DNA of 64,000 nt from Betaproteobacteria bacterium. GTDB lineage: Bacteria > Pseudomonadota > Gammaproteobacteria > Burkholderiales > JAEUOS01. The stretch is from contig JAQGMJ010000003.1 in NCBI GenBank assembly GCA_028292405.1, positions 31,281 through 95,280 of the forward strand, read 5' to 3'. This document shows positions 58,200 to 64,000 of this stretch, piece by piece; positions within the stretch are counted from its first letter, which is position 1, and every line of letters starts with the position of its first letter. Under the pieces are notes generated by a model. That model was not told the DNA's origin. It did no database searches and worked only from the letters and a program-made list of their open reading frames with translations. The translations under genes and the position numbers were made by a program.

Positions 58200-58797
58200 T
58201 TTTCTTCAGCCCGCCGTAGTTCTCTTCGCGGATGATGCGCGGGGTGATCTCGCGCGGCTCGATCGACACCGGCTGGTAGATCACGCGCTTTTGCTCGGGG
58301 TCGTAGCGCATTTCGACATAGCCCGACACCGGGAAGTCCTTGCGGAACGGGTGGCCAATAAAGCCGTAGTCGGTAAGGATGCGCCGCAGGTCGTCGTGGC
58401 CTTCGAAGACGATGCCGTAGAAGTCGAAGGCTTCGCGCTCGTACCAGCCGGCGGCCGACCAAATGGGGTGGATGGAGTCGATCACCGGCAAGTCGTCGTC
58501 CGGGCAAAAGCTGCGCACCCGCACGCGCCAGTTGTGCGCGATCGACAGCAGGTGCAGGACCACGGCGAAGCGCGGGCCTTCCCAGAGGCCGTCGCCGTAG
58601 GCCGAGTAGTCCACACCGCAGAGGTCGAGGCATTGCTCGAACTTGAGGCCCGCGTCGTCGCGCAGGATGGCACAGGCTTCGGTGTAGCCTTTGGCCGGCA
58701 CCACCACGGTGATTTCACCCAGCGCCACGGTGATGGAAGTCGCCCGCGCGCCGAGGGCGGTATCGAGGTTGGCCTTGAGGGTTTCTAGGGAAGTCAT
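58192..58797 (-). CDS. nuoC: NADH-quinone oxidoreductase subunit C
   Basis: A 201-residue 30-kDa-type subunit. [39 protein letters not shown] is the family signature (spanning residues about 125-163). The start at 58797 is set by the family N-terminus; the open frame upstream runs into nuoB. 71 bases separate it from nuoB. Confidence 0.95.
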   Translation of the reverse strand: MTSLETLKANLDTALGARATSITVALGEITVVVPAKGYTEACAILRDDAGLKFEQCLDLCGVDYSAYGDGLWEGPRFAVVLHLLSIAHNWRVRVRSFCPDDDLPVIDSIHPIWSAAGWYEREAFDFYGIVFEGHDDLRRILTDYGFIGHPFRKDFPVSGYVEMRYDPEQKRVIYQPVSIEPREITPRIIREENYGGLKKNG

Positions 58798-58868
58798 GCG
58801 CTCGGGCTGGTTGCGTTTGGCTGGCGGACTGCAGTGAGGAAGGTCAACGCGCGATATTGGGCAGCGCG

Positions 58869-59345
58869 CTAGCGCGCAATGGTATTGGTCCGCTTGATCT
58901 TGTTCTGCAACTGCATGATGCCGTAGAGCAGCGCCTCGGCCGTCGGCGGGCAGCCCGGCACGTAGACGTCGACCGGCACGATGCGGTCGCAGCCGCGCAC
59001 CACGGAATAGGAGTAGTGGTAGTAGCCACCGCCGTTGGCGCAGGAACCCATCGAGATCACCCAGCGCGGCTCGCTCATCTGGTCGTAGACCTTGCGCAGC
59101 GCCGGCGCCATCTTGTTGCACAGGGTGCCGGCGACGATCATCACGTCGCTCTGGCGCGGGCTGGGACGAAACACGATGCCGAAGCGGTCGAGGTCATAGC
59201 GCGCGGCGCCGGCATGCATCATCTCGACCGCGCAGCAGGCCAGGCCGAAGGTCATCGGCCAGAGCGACCCGGTACGGGTCCAGTTGATCAGCTTGTCGGC
59301 CGTGGTGGTGACAAAACCTTCGGAGAGTACGCCTTCCATGCCCAT
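58869..59345 (-). CDS. nuoB: NADH-quinone oxidoreductase subunit B
   Basis: A 158-residue subunit holding cluster N2, the last electron carrier before quinone: [31 protein letters not shown] and [15 protein letters not shown] supply the four cysteines, including the adjacent pair. Confidence 0.97.
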   Translation of the reverse strand: MGMEGVLSEGFVTTTADKLINWTRTGSLWPMTFGLACCAVEMMHAGAARYDLDRFGIVFRPSPRQSDVMIVAGTLCNKMAPALRKVYDQMSEPRWVISMGSCANGGGYYHYSYSVVRGCDRIVPVDVYVPGCPPTAEALLYGIMQLQNKIKRTNTIAR

Positions 59346-59381
59346 GTTTTTAACCTCTCATCCGAAACGTTGCTGAACCTG

Positions 59382-59741
59382 CTATTCCCACTCCAGCGCA
59401 CCCTTTTTCCACAGGTACACCAGGCCCAGCACCAGTTCGAGGATGAATATGAAAATCGAAACAAACACCTGCGGCCCCAGTTCCTTGGCCGTCGCGGCCC
59501 AGGGAAACAGCAGTGCCGTTTCCAGGTCAAACAGGATGAACAGGATGGCGATGAGGTAGTAGCGCACGTCGAACTTCATGCGCGCGTCTTCGAAGGCTTC
59601 GAAGCCGCATTCGTACGGGGAATTTTTTTGCGAATCGGGGCGGTGCGGCCCGAGCACACGGCCCAGGAACATCGGCACGACGCCGATGGCAATCCCGACG
59701 CAGATAAACAGCAGGACCGGGAAGTAGTTTTCTAGGTTCAT
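59382..59741 (-). CDS. nuoA: NADH-quinone oxidoreductase subunit A
   Basis: A 119-residue membrane subunit with three helices and the conserved loop [24 protein letters not shown]. First gene of the nuo operon. ATG at 59741 is preferred; a GTG six codons upstream is possible. A terminator-like hairpin lies 20 bases before it, after tRNA-Leu. Confidence 0.95.
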   Translation of the reverse strand: MNLENYFPVLLFICVGIAIGVVPMFLGRVLGPHRPDSQKNSPYECGFEAFEDARMKFDVRYYLIAILFILFDLETALLFPWAATAKELGPQVFVSIFIFILELVLGLVYLWKKGALEWE

Positions 59742-59761
59742 GAACTGCCCAGAACTCACTC

Positions 59762-59786
59762 AAAAAGGCCCTTGAGCAACCGGGCC
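59762..59786 (-). terminator. Terminator-like hairpin between tRNA-Leu and nuoA
   Basis: On the minus strand GGCCC, a 10-base loop, GGGCC, then TTTTT. It should end some transcripts after tRNA-Leu or act as an attenuator for nuo. Confidence 0.65.
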
Positions 59787-59799
59787 CCTATTCGCTATT

Positions 59800-59884
59800 T
59801 GGTGCCGACGATGAGACTCGAACTCACACGCCTTTCGGCACTGCCCCCTCAAGACAGCGTGTCTACCAATTCCACCACGTCGGC
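59800..59884 (-). tRNA. tRNA-Leu (anticodon GAG)
   Basis: An 85-base class II tRNA starting GCCGACGTGGTGGAATTGG. The anticodon arm is CTGTC-TTGAGGG-GGCAG, giving GAG. A long variable arm (TGCCGAAAGGCG), the T-arm GAGTTCGAGTCTC and an encoded CCA follow. It sits between secG and nuoA, the usual betaproteobacterial place. Confidence 0.97.
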
Positions 59885-59914
59885 TCGTTCTTGCGTGATT
59901 CTTCGAGGGAAATA

Positions 59915-59937
59915 AACAAATGTTTGGAACAAATGTT
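59915..59937. repeat. Pair of direct repeats upstream of tRNA-Leu
   Basis: AACAAATGTT occurs at 59915-59924 and 59928-59937, 13 bases apart, in the AT-rich 85-base gap between secG and tRNA-Leu where the tRNA-nuo promoter must lie. It could be a regulator site. Confidence 0.6.
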
Positions 59938-59969
59938 CATGAATCTCGCAAAGCAACATTGTAACGCTT

Positions 59970-60383
59970 TTACTTCGGTATCTGGTTAATTTTTGCGGGC
60001 TCGTTGCTCACCGCGGCCGCGCCGGATGCGGGTGCTGCCGCCTGCCCCGGAATCGCCGCAGGCGAAGGCGCCACGGGCGCCGCCGGAATGGCCGGCGCGC
60101 TCGGCAGGGTCACCCCCTCCATCACGCCGCCGCCAGTGCGCGGCTTGTGGGTGGCGATGAAGGCCATCCCCAGGCTGGTGAGAAAGAAGATCGTCGCGAC
60201 CACGGCAGTGGTGCGCGAAAGAAAATTCGCGCTGCCGGTGGCGCCGAACAGGCTGCCGGCCGAGCCGCCGCCGAAGGAGGCGCCCATGTCGGCGCCCTTG
60301 CCGTGCTGGAGCAGCACCAGGCCGATGATCACCAGTGCGGCGACGATGTGAAATACGATAACCAGCGTTTGCAGTATGTCCAT
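59970..60383 (-). CDS. secG: Protein translocase subunit SecG
   Basis: A 137-residue inner-membrane protein. Helix one starts ILQTLVIVFHIVAALVIIGLVLLQHGKGADMG and helix two is TTAVVATIFFLTSLGMAFIA, with the family GSAGSLFGATGSANFLSRTT loop between. A long Ala/Pro-rich C-terminal tail follows, as common in betaproteobacteria. The ATG three codons upstream (60392) is an alternative. Part of the SecYEG channel. Confidence 0.93.
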   Translation of the reverse strand: MDILQTLVIVFHIVAALVIIGLVLLQHGKGADMGASFGGGSAGSLFGATGSANFLSRTTAVVATIFFLTSLGMAFIATHKPRTGGGVMEGVTLPSAPAIPAAPVAPSPAAIPGQAAAPASGAAAVSNEPAKINQIPK

Positions 60384-60439
60384 GATTTCCATTCGCGGGC
60401 AGCGGCCTTGCGGCATGCGCCCGATTAAACTTTATTAAG

Positions 60440-61195
60440 CTATGCCGCCGCCTTGCAAATGGCGGCGAACTCTTGCGCTTGCAAGGAGGCGCCGCCGACC
60501 AGGCCGCCGTCGATGTCCGGGCAGGCGAACAATGCCTGCGCGTTGTTTGCCTTGACGCTGCCACCGTAAAGAATGCGCACGGCAGTTGCTACGTTGATGC
60601 TCTGCGCCAGGATGCGCGCGCGAATGAATGCGTGCACCGCCTGCGCCTGCTCGGTGCTCGCCGTCTTGCCGGTCCCGATGGCCCAGACCGGCTCGTAAGC
60701 CACCACGCCGCCGCCCAGTTTGTCCGCCCCCAGCGCCAGCACGGCGTCGAGTTGCCCCGCCACCACTGCTTCGGTGGCATTCGCATCGCGCTCGGCCAGG
60801 GTCTCGCCGACGCAAAGAATCGGCACCAGTCCCGCCGCCAGCACGGCCGCGAATTTTGCCGCCACCTGCGCATTGGTTTCGCCGAACAGCGCGCGCCGCT
60901 CGGAGTGGCCGACAACCACGTAACGCACGCCGAATTCCTTCAGCATGGCGCAGGAAATCTCGCCGGTGTAGGCGCCGCCGGCGTACTCGCTGGCGTTCTG
61001 CGCACCGACCGCAATCTTGCTTCCCTTCACCAGCTCCGCCACCTGCGGCAGATACAGCGCAGGGGCGCACACCGCCACGTCAGCCGCGTCGAAACCGGCG
61101 AGGGCGGACGCCAGACCGGCAACCAGTTCGCCATTGGCGGCGAGGCTACCGTTCATTTTCCAGTTGCCGGCGACGAATTTGCGGCGCAGTGCCAT
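60440..61195 (-). CDS. tpiA: Triose-phosphate isomerase
   Basis: A 251-residue TIM-barrel enzyme interconverting dihydroxyacetone phosphate and glyceraldehyde 3-phosphate. Catalytic Lys is in GNWKMNG (residues 10-16), His in VVGHSERR and Glu in AYEPVWAIGTG; the phosphate loop LYGGSVKANNA is intact. A near-consensus promoter lies about 40 bases upstream. Confidence 0.97.
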   Translation of the reverse strand: MALRRKFVAGNWKMNGSLAANGELVAGLASALAGFDAADVAVCAPALYLPQVAELVKGSKIAVGAQNASEYAGGAYTGEISCAMLKEFGVRYVVVGHSERRALFGETNAQVAAKFAAVLAAGLVPILCVGETLAERDANATEAVVAGQLDAVLALGADKLGGGVVAYEPVWAIGTGKTASTEQAQAVHAFIRARILAQSINVATAVRILYGGSVKANNAQALFACPDIDGGLVGGASLQAQEFAAICKAAA

Positions 61196-61221
61196 CGTTA
61201 TCTAATGGGAATTTGGGTGTG

Positions 61222-61248
61222 CAAAACCTTTGAATTATAAAGGTTTTG
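61222..61248. repeat. Perfect 10-base inverted repeat over the tpiA -10 box
   Basis: CAAAACCTTT (61222-61231) and AAAGGTTTTG (61239-61248) surround the -10 sequence of the tpiA promoter. This is a natural operator position; it might also be a weak terminator of the upstream crotonase gene. Confidence 0.7.
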
Positions 61249-61263
61249 GACCTAAAGCGTCAA
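61234..61263 (-). promoter_or_regulatory. Sigma-70 promoter of tpiA
   Basis: On the minus strand TTGACG (61263-61258), an 18-base spacer and TATAAT (61239-61234). The predicted start near 61227 leaves a leader of about 32 bases. Confidence 0.75.
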
Positions 61264-61326
61264 ATCGGTGCAAAACCGCCTCAAAACTTTCACAATTTTC
61301 ACAATTGTGCCGCCAGGACAATGGCA

Positions 61327-62052
61327 TCAAAGCGCCCGAAACGCGCGGATGCGCGCCTTCAGGTCGCCGGCGGTCAGCGACTCCACCAGCGCCGCCATAT
61401 CGGCCGCGCGCGTGTCGGTGAGGGTCAGCCCGTGCAGGCGGCCCTGCGCCTCCGCCGTCAGTGATTGCGCCGCCGTCTCGGCGCGCGTCACCTGCGCCGG
61501 CCAGGCCCCTGCATCGGCAACCTGCATCGCCAGCCCGAGACGCTGCGCCTCTGGCGCATCCACCACCGCTGCCGCCCGCAGCAACTGCCGCGCCGGCTCC
61601 TGGCCGATGCGCGCCGCCAGCCTGCGCGTGCCCAGCGCCAGGCCGAACTTCCAGCCCGGCATGCGCAGGCGTGTCTCCGGCGCCACCACGCGTTCATCGC
61701 AACCCAGCAGCAGGTCGGCGCCGGCGCCAAAGCAGCCGCCCTGCGCCAGCGCGAGAGTCGCGCAAGGCGCGTGATAAAACCATTGCAGCAATTGCTCGAT
61801 GCGCACAAAGCGCCAGGCCAGTTCGGCAGGGCTTTGCTCTTCGAAACCGTGGAAGTCGAAGCCGGCGCAAAAGTTGCGCCCTTCGCCGCGCAGCACGATC
61901 AGGCGCGGCATATCAGGCGCCGGCTCATTTGCGTGGCCCACCGCTTCATGCAGGGCCTCCACCAGCGAAGCGCTGAGCGCATTGGCCTTGTCCGGGCGAT
62001 TCAGCGTCAGGGTGGTGACCGGCCCCTCGCGCGTGACCAGCAGTTCGCTCAT
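61327..62052 (-). CDS. Enoyl-CoA hydratase/isomerase-family protein with altered active site
   Basis: A 241-residue crotonase-fold protein. The CoA-binding strand and oxyanion loop are recognisable (LRGEGRNFCAGFDF, and LAQGGCFGAGADLLLGCDERV). In canonical hydratases the second block reads GGGCEL and the next PEI/PE; here the two catalytic glutamates are replaced, by Asp in GADL and by Gly in MPGW. So hydration of enoyl-CoA is doubtful and another crotonase reaction is possible. GAGAGGAGG before the ATG at 62052 fixes the start. Upstream of tpiA, downstream of tRNA-His. Confidence 0.85.
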   Translation of the reverse strand: MSELLVTREGPVTTLTLNRPDKANALSASLVEALHEAVGHANEPAPDMPRLIVLRGEGRNFCAGFDFHGFEEQSPAELAWRFVRIEQLLQWFYHAPCATLALAQGGCFGAGADLLLGCDERVVAPETRLRMPGWKFGLALGTRRLAARIGQEPARQLLRAAAVVDAPEAQRLGLAMQVADAGAWPAQVTRAETAAQSLTAEAQGRLHGLTLTDTRAADMAALVESLTAGDLKARIRAFRAL

Positions 62053-62140
62053 ATGCTGCCTCCTCTCGCCCAGCGGCAAACCATGCCCGCAAATGAACAC
62101 GGCCACCGAGGTGGCCGCGCATCACACTGCTTGAATTTTG

Positions 62141-62216
62141 TGGGGTGGCCGATGGGACTCGAACCCACGACAACTGGAATCACAATCCAGGACTCTACCA
62201 ACTGAGCTACGGCCAC
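62141..62216 (-). tRNA. tRNA-His (anticodon GTG)
   Basis: Starts GTGGCCGTAGCTCAGTTGG; anticodon arm CTGGA-TTGTGAT-TCCAG. Base 73 is C and the base before position 1 is G, giving the G-1:C73 pair specific to tRNA-His. CCA is encoded. Confidence 0.97.
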
Positions 62217-62284
62217 CACTGTTTTCACCGCCGCATGCCGTGAACCTCGACATGCACCGACTTGCTGCAAATCTTTGCCATCTC

Positions 62285-62361
62285 TGGCCTGCCCGACAGG
62301 ATTCGAACCTGTGACCCTCGGCTTAGAAGGCCGATGCTCTATCCAACTGAGCTACGGGCAG
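62285..62361 (-). tRNA. tRNA-Arg (anticodon TCT)
   Basis: A 77-base tRNA with acceptor CTGCCCG/CGGGCAG, D-arm GCTCAGTTGGATAGAGC, anticodon arm CGGCC-TTCTAAG-CCGAG (one imperfect end pair), T-arm ACAGGTTCGAATCCTGT and encoded CCA. Confidence 0.96.
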
Positions 62362-62469
62362 CCTATCTGCTGGGTCCGCCTTTACCGCCGGGCACAATCA
62401 AAACGTAAATCAACAACCACCACACCAACTACGCACCCTCTTACCAAATCGTGCGCCGGTTACTGCAAA

Positions 62470-62546
62470 TGGTCGGGGTGGAGAGATTCGAACTCCCGAC
62501 ATCCTGGTCCCAAACCAGGCGCGCTACCAGGCTACGCTACACCCCG
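62470..62546 (-). tRNA. tRNA-Pro (anticodon TGG)
   Basis: A 77-base tRNA starting CGGGGTGTAGCGTAGCCTGG; anticodon arm CCTGG-TTTGGGA-CCAGG; T-arm GGGAGTTCGAATCTCTC; encoded CCA. First of the Pro-Arg-His cluster. Confidence 0.97.
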
Positions 62547-62555
62547 AACGGACGA

Positions 62556-62561
62556 ATTGTA
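62556..62561 (-). promoter_or_regulatory. Probable -10 box of the Pro-Arg-His tRNA cluster
   Basis: TACAAT on the minus strand, ending 9 bases before tRNA-Pro. No clear -35 box is seen. Confidence 0.4.
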
Positions 62562-62606
62562 GCAAATTCCGTCCGAAAACTCGCCATAAATCTGCACTTT
62601 GGCGCC

Positions 62607-62636
62607 CTTTCGCGCGGACCGTGGCCCGCGCGAAAG
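62607..62636 (-). terminator. Hairpin after pnp
   Basis: CTTTCGCGCGG, 8-base loop, CCGCGCGAAAG: 11 perfect pairs 14 bases after the pnp stop. No T tract follows, so it may protect the 3' end rather than terminate. Confidence 0.55.
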
Positions 62637-62650
62637 AACTCCTTGGCACC

Positions 62651-64000
62651 TTAGGCCGCGGGCGTCTCCGCCGGCGGCGCGGCGTCGGCGGCGGCTGCCT
62701 TCATCGACAGGCGCAGACGGCCCTTGTCGTCGGCTTCCAGCACCTTGACCTTCACGATCTGGCCTTCCTTCAGGTAGTCGGAAACGGCGTTCACGCGCTC
62801 ATTGGCAATTTGCGAGATGTGCAGCAGGCCGTCCTTGCCGGGCAGCACTTGCACAATCGCGCCGAAATCCAGCAGGCGCAGGATCGGGCCTTCGTAGATT
62901 TTGCCCACTTCGACTTCCGCGGTGATCTGCGCAATGCGTTCCTGCGCGGCGCGGCCGGCTTCGGCCGAGACGGAGGCGATGGTCACCGAACCGTCGTCCT
63001 GGATGTCGATGGTGGCGCCGGTCTCTTCGCAGAGGGCACGGATCACCGCGCCGCCCTTGCCGATCACGTCGCGGATCTTTTCCGGATTAATTTTCATCGT
63101 GATCATCCGCGGGGCGAAGTCGGAGAGCGTGGTGTTGGCACCCGACATCGCCTGCTTCATTTGCGCCAGGATGTGCAGACGCGCTTCCAGCGCCTGGTCC
63201 AGCGCCACCTTCATGATTTCCTTGGTGATGCCCTGGATCTTGATATCCATCTGCAGCGCGGTCACGCCGTTTTCAGAGCCGGCCACCTTGAAGTCCATGT
63301 CGCCCAGGTGATCTTCGTCACCCAGGATGTCGGTCAGCACCGCGAAGCGGTTGCCTTCCTTGATCAGGCCCATGGCGATGAAGGCCACGTGGGCCTTCAT
63401 CGGCACGCCGGCGTCCAACAGCGACAGGCAGCCGCCGCACACCGAAGCCATCGACGACGAGCCGTTGGACTCCAGGATTTCCGAGACCACGCGCATCGTG
63501 TAGGGGAACTCGTCCTTGCTCGGCAGTACTGCAACCAGCGCGCGCTTGGCGAGGCGGCCGTGGCCGATTTCGCGGCGCTTGGTGGAGCCCATGCGGCCCA
63601 CTTCGCCCGTGGCGAAAGGAGGCATGTTGTAGTGGAACATGAAGCGGTCTTCGTACTCGCCCATCAGCGCGTCGATGCGCTGCGCGTCGCGCTCGGTGCC
63701 CAGCGTGGTGATGACCAGCGCCTGGGTTTCGCCGCGCGTGAACAGCGCGGAGCCGTGGGTGCGCGGCAGCGCACCGGTGCGGATCTCGATCGGGCGGACC
63801 GTGCGCGTGTCGCGGCCGTCGATGCGCGGTTCGCCCGACAGGATCTGGCTGCGCACGATCCTGGCTTCGATGTCGAACAGCAGGCTTTCCACCTTGGAGG
63901 AATCGAAGTCGCCGACGTCGGCCTTCAGGTCGGCCATCACGGCGCCGGTGGCTTCGCGCAGGGCCTGGGTGCGGGCCTGCTTGCTGCGGATCTGGTAGGC
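62651..64000 (-). CDS. pnp: Polyribonucleotide nucleotidyltransferase, partial
   Basis: The C-terminal 449 residues of PNPase; the first RNase PH domain and the start are beyond the right edge. Visible are the helical linker, the second RNase PH domain ([28 protein letters not shown] and [21 protein letters not shown] with the catalytic Asp), a KH domain ([20 protein letters not shown]) and an S1 domain ([19 protein letters not shown]). It degrades RNA 3' to 5' by phosphorolysis and is a degradosome partner. Confidence 0.97.
   Translation of the reverse strand, partial: AYQIRSKQARTQALREATGAVMADLKADVGDFDSSKVESLLFDIEARIVRSQILSGEPRIDGRDTRTVRPIEIRTGALPRTHGSALFTRGETQALVITTLGTERDAQRIDALMGEYEDRFMFHYNMPPFATGEVGRMGSTKRREIGHGRLAKRALVAVLPSKDEFPYTMRVVSEILESNGSSSMASVCGGCLSLLDAGVPMKAHVAFIAMGLIKEGNRFAVLTDILGDEDHLGDMDFKVAGSENGVTALQMDIKIQGITKEIMKVALDQALEARLHILAQMKQAMSGANTTLSDFAPRMITMKINPEKIRDVIGKGGAVIRALCEETGATIDIQDDGSVTIASVSAEAGRAAQERIAQITAEVEVGKIYEGPILRLLDFGAIVQVLPGKDGLLHISQIANERVNAVSDYLKEGQIVKVKVLEADDKGRLRLSMKAAAADAAPPAETPAA

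Noticed and set aside
59762..59786. Hairpin as the promoter-proximal end of secG
   Set aside because: It lies beyond tRNA-Leu; secG ends at 59970 and no similar hairpin is nearer to it.

Overview
The window is about 64 kb of GC-rich DNA from a betaproteobacterial chromosome. The evidence is the order tpiA-secG-tRNA-Leu-nuoA-to-N, a zapB-like/zapA/6S RNA/EVE block, a surE-pcm-nlpD block, the divergent apbC/metG pair and the ketone-body block (patatin, acetoacetate decarboxylase, 3-hydroxybutyrate dehydrogenase). Family or genus cannot be fixed from the sequence alone. Gene density is high. I see no insertion sequence, prophage, integrase, CRISPR array or plasmid function; this looks like core chromosome with a few accessory metabolic blocks. 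Both ends cut genes: paoC on the left (C-terminal part missing) and pnp on the right (N-terminal part missing).

Layout. 1-2.5 kb: a Tat-exported three-subunit molybdenum aldehyde oxidoreductase (paoABC, minus). 2.5-4.1 kb: four small, poorly characterised proteins (a glycine-zipper protein, DUF2934, a hydrophilic protein, DUF3175). 4.1-6.7 kb: ethanolamine ammonia-lyase (eutBC) followed by a glutaredoxin-fold protein that has no cysteine. 7-13.5 kb: a BI-1 family membrane protein, then minus-strand rlmD, a DEDD exonuclease, an esterase, nlpD, pcm and surE. 13.5-13.95 kb: a 427-base intergenic region with a candidate small RNA. 14-24.8 kb: a CBS protein, a secreted beta-helix protein, a potassium channel, creD, an SsuABC/TauABC-type transporter, hutG, a Sel1 protein and apbC. 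24.9-29.3 kb: metG, a SulP transporter and acyP. 29.3-35.5 kb: a vitamin B12 salvage block (cobU-btuF facing btuB-btuC-btuD), with a cobalamin riboswitch in front of btuB. 35.6-38.9 kb: cell-division proteins, 6S RNA, an EVE protein, a TauE/SafE permease and nudC. 38.9-44.8 kb: ketone-body genes, lolDC, an ADP-ribose pyrophosphatase and DUF2818. 44.8-60 kb: the complete 14-gene respiratory complex I operon with tRNA-Leu ahead of it. 60-64 kb: secG, tpiA, a divergent crotonase, three tRNA genes and pnp.

How it fits together. The B12 genes import and remodel cobamides, and ethanolamine ammonia-lyase needs adenosylcobalamin, so the two blocks are linked by cofactor. Complex I, secG and tpiA are the housekeeping core. 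No clearly undescribed system is present. The observations most worth checking are the candidate small RNA at 13.6-13.9 kb, the palindromes around the 6S gene, the palindrome overlapping the tpiA promoter, three genes that look leaderless (eutB, cobU, nudC), and two enzyme-fold proteins whose catalytic residues are replaced (the glutaredoxin-like protein and the crotonase).
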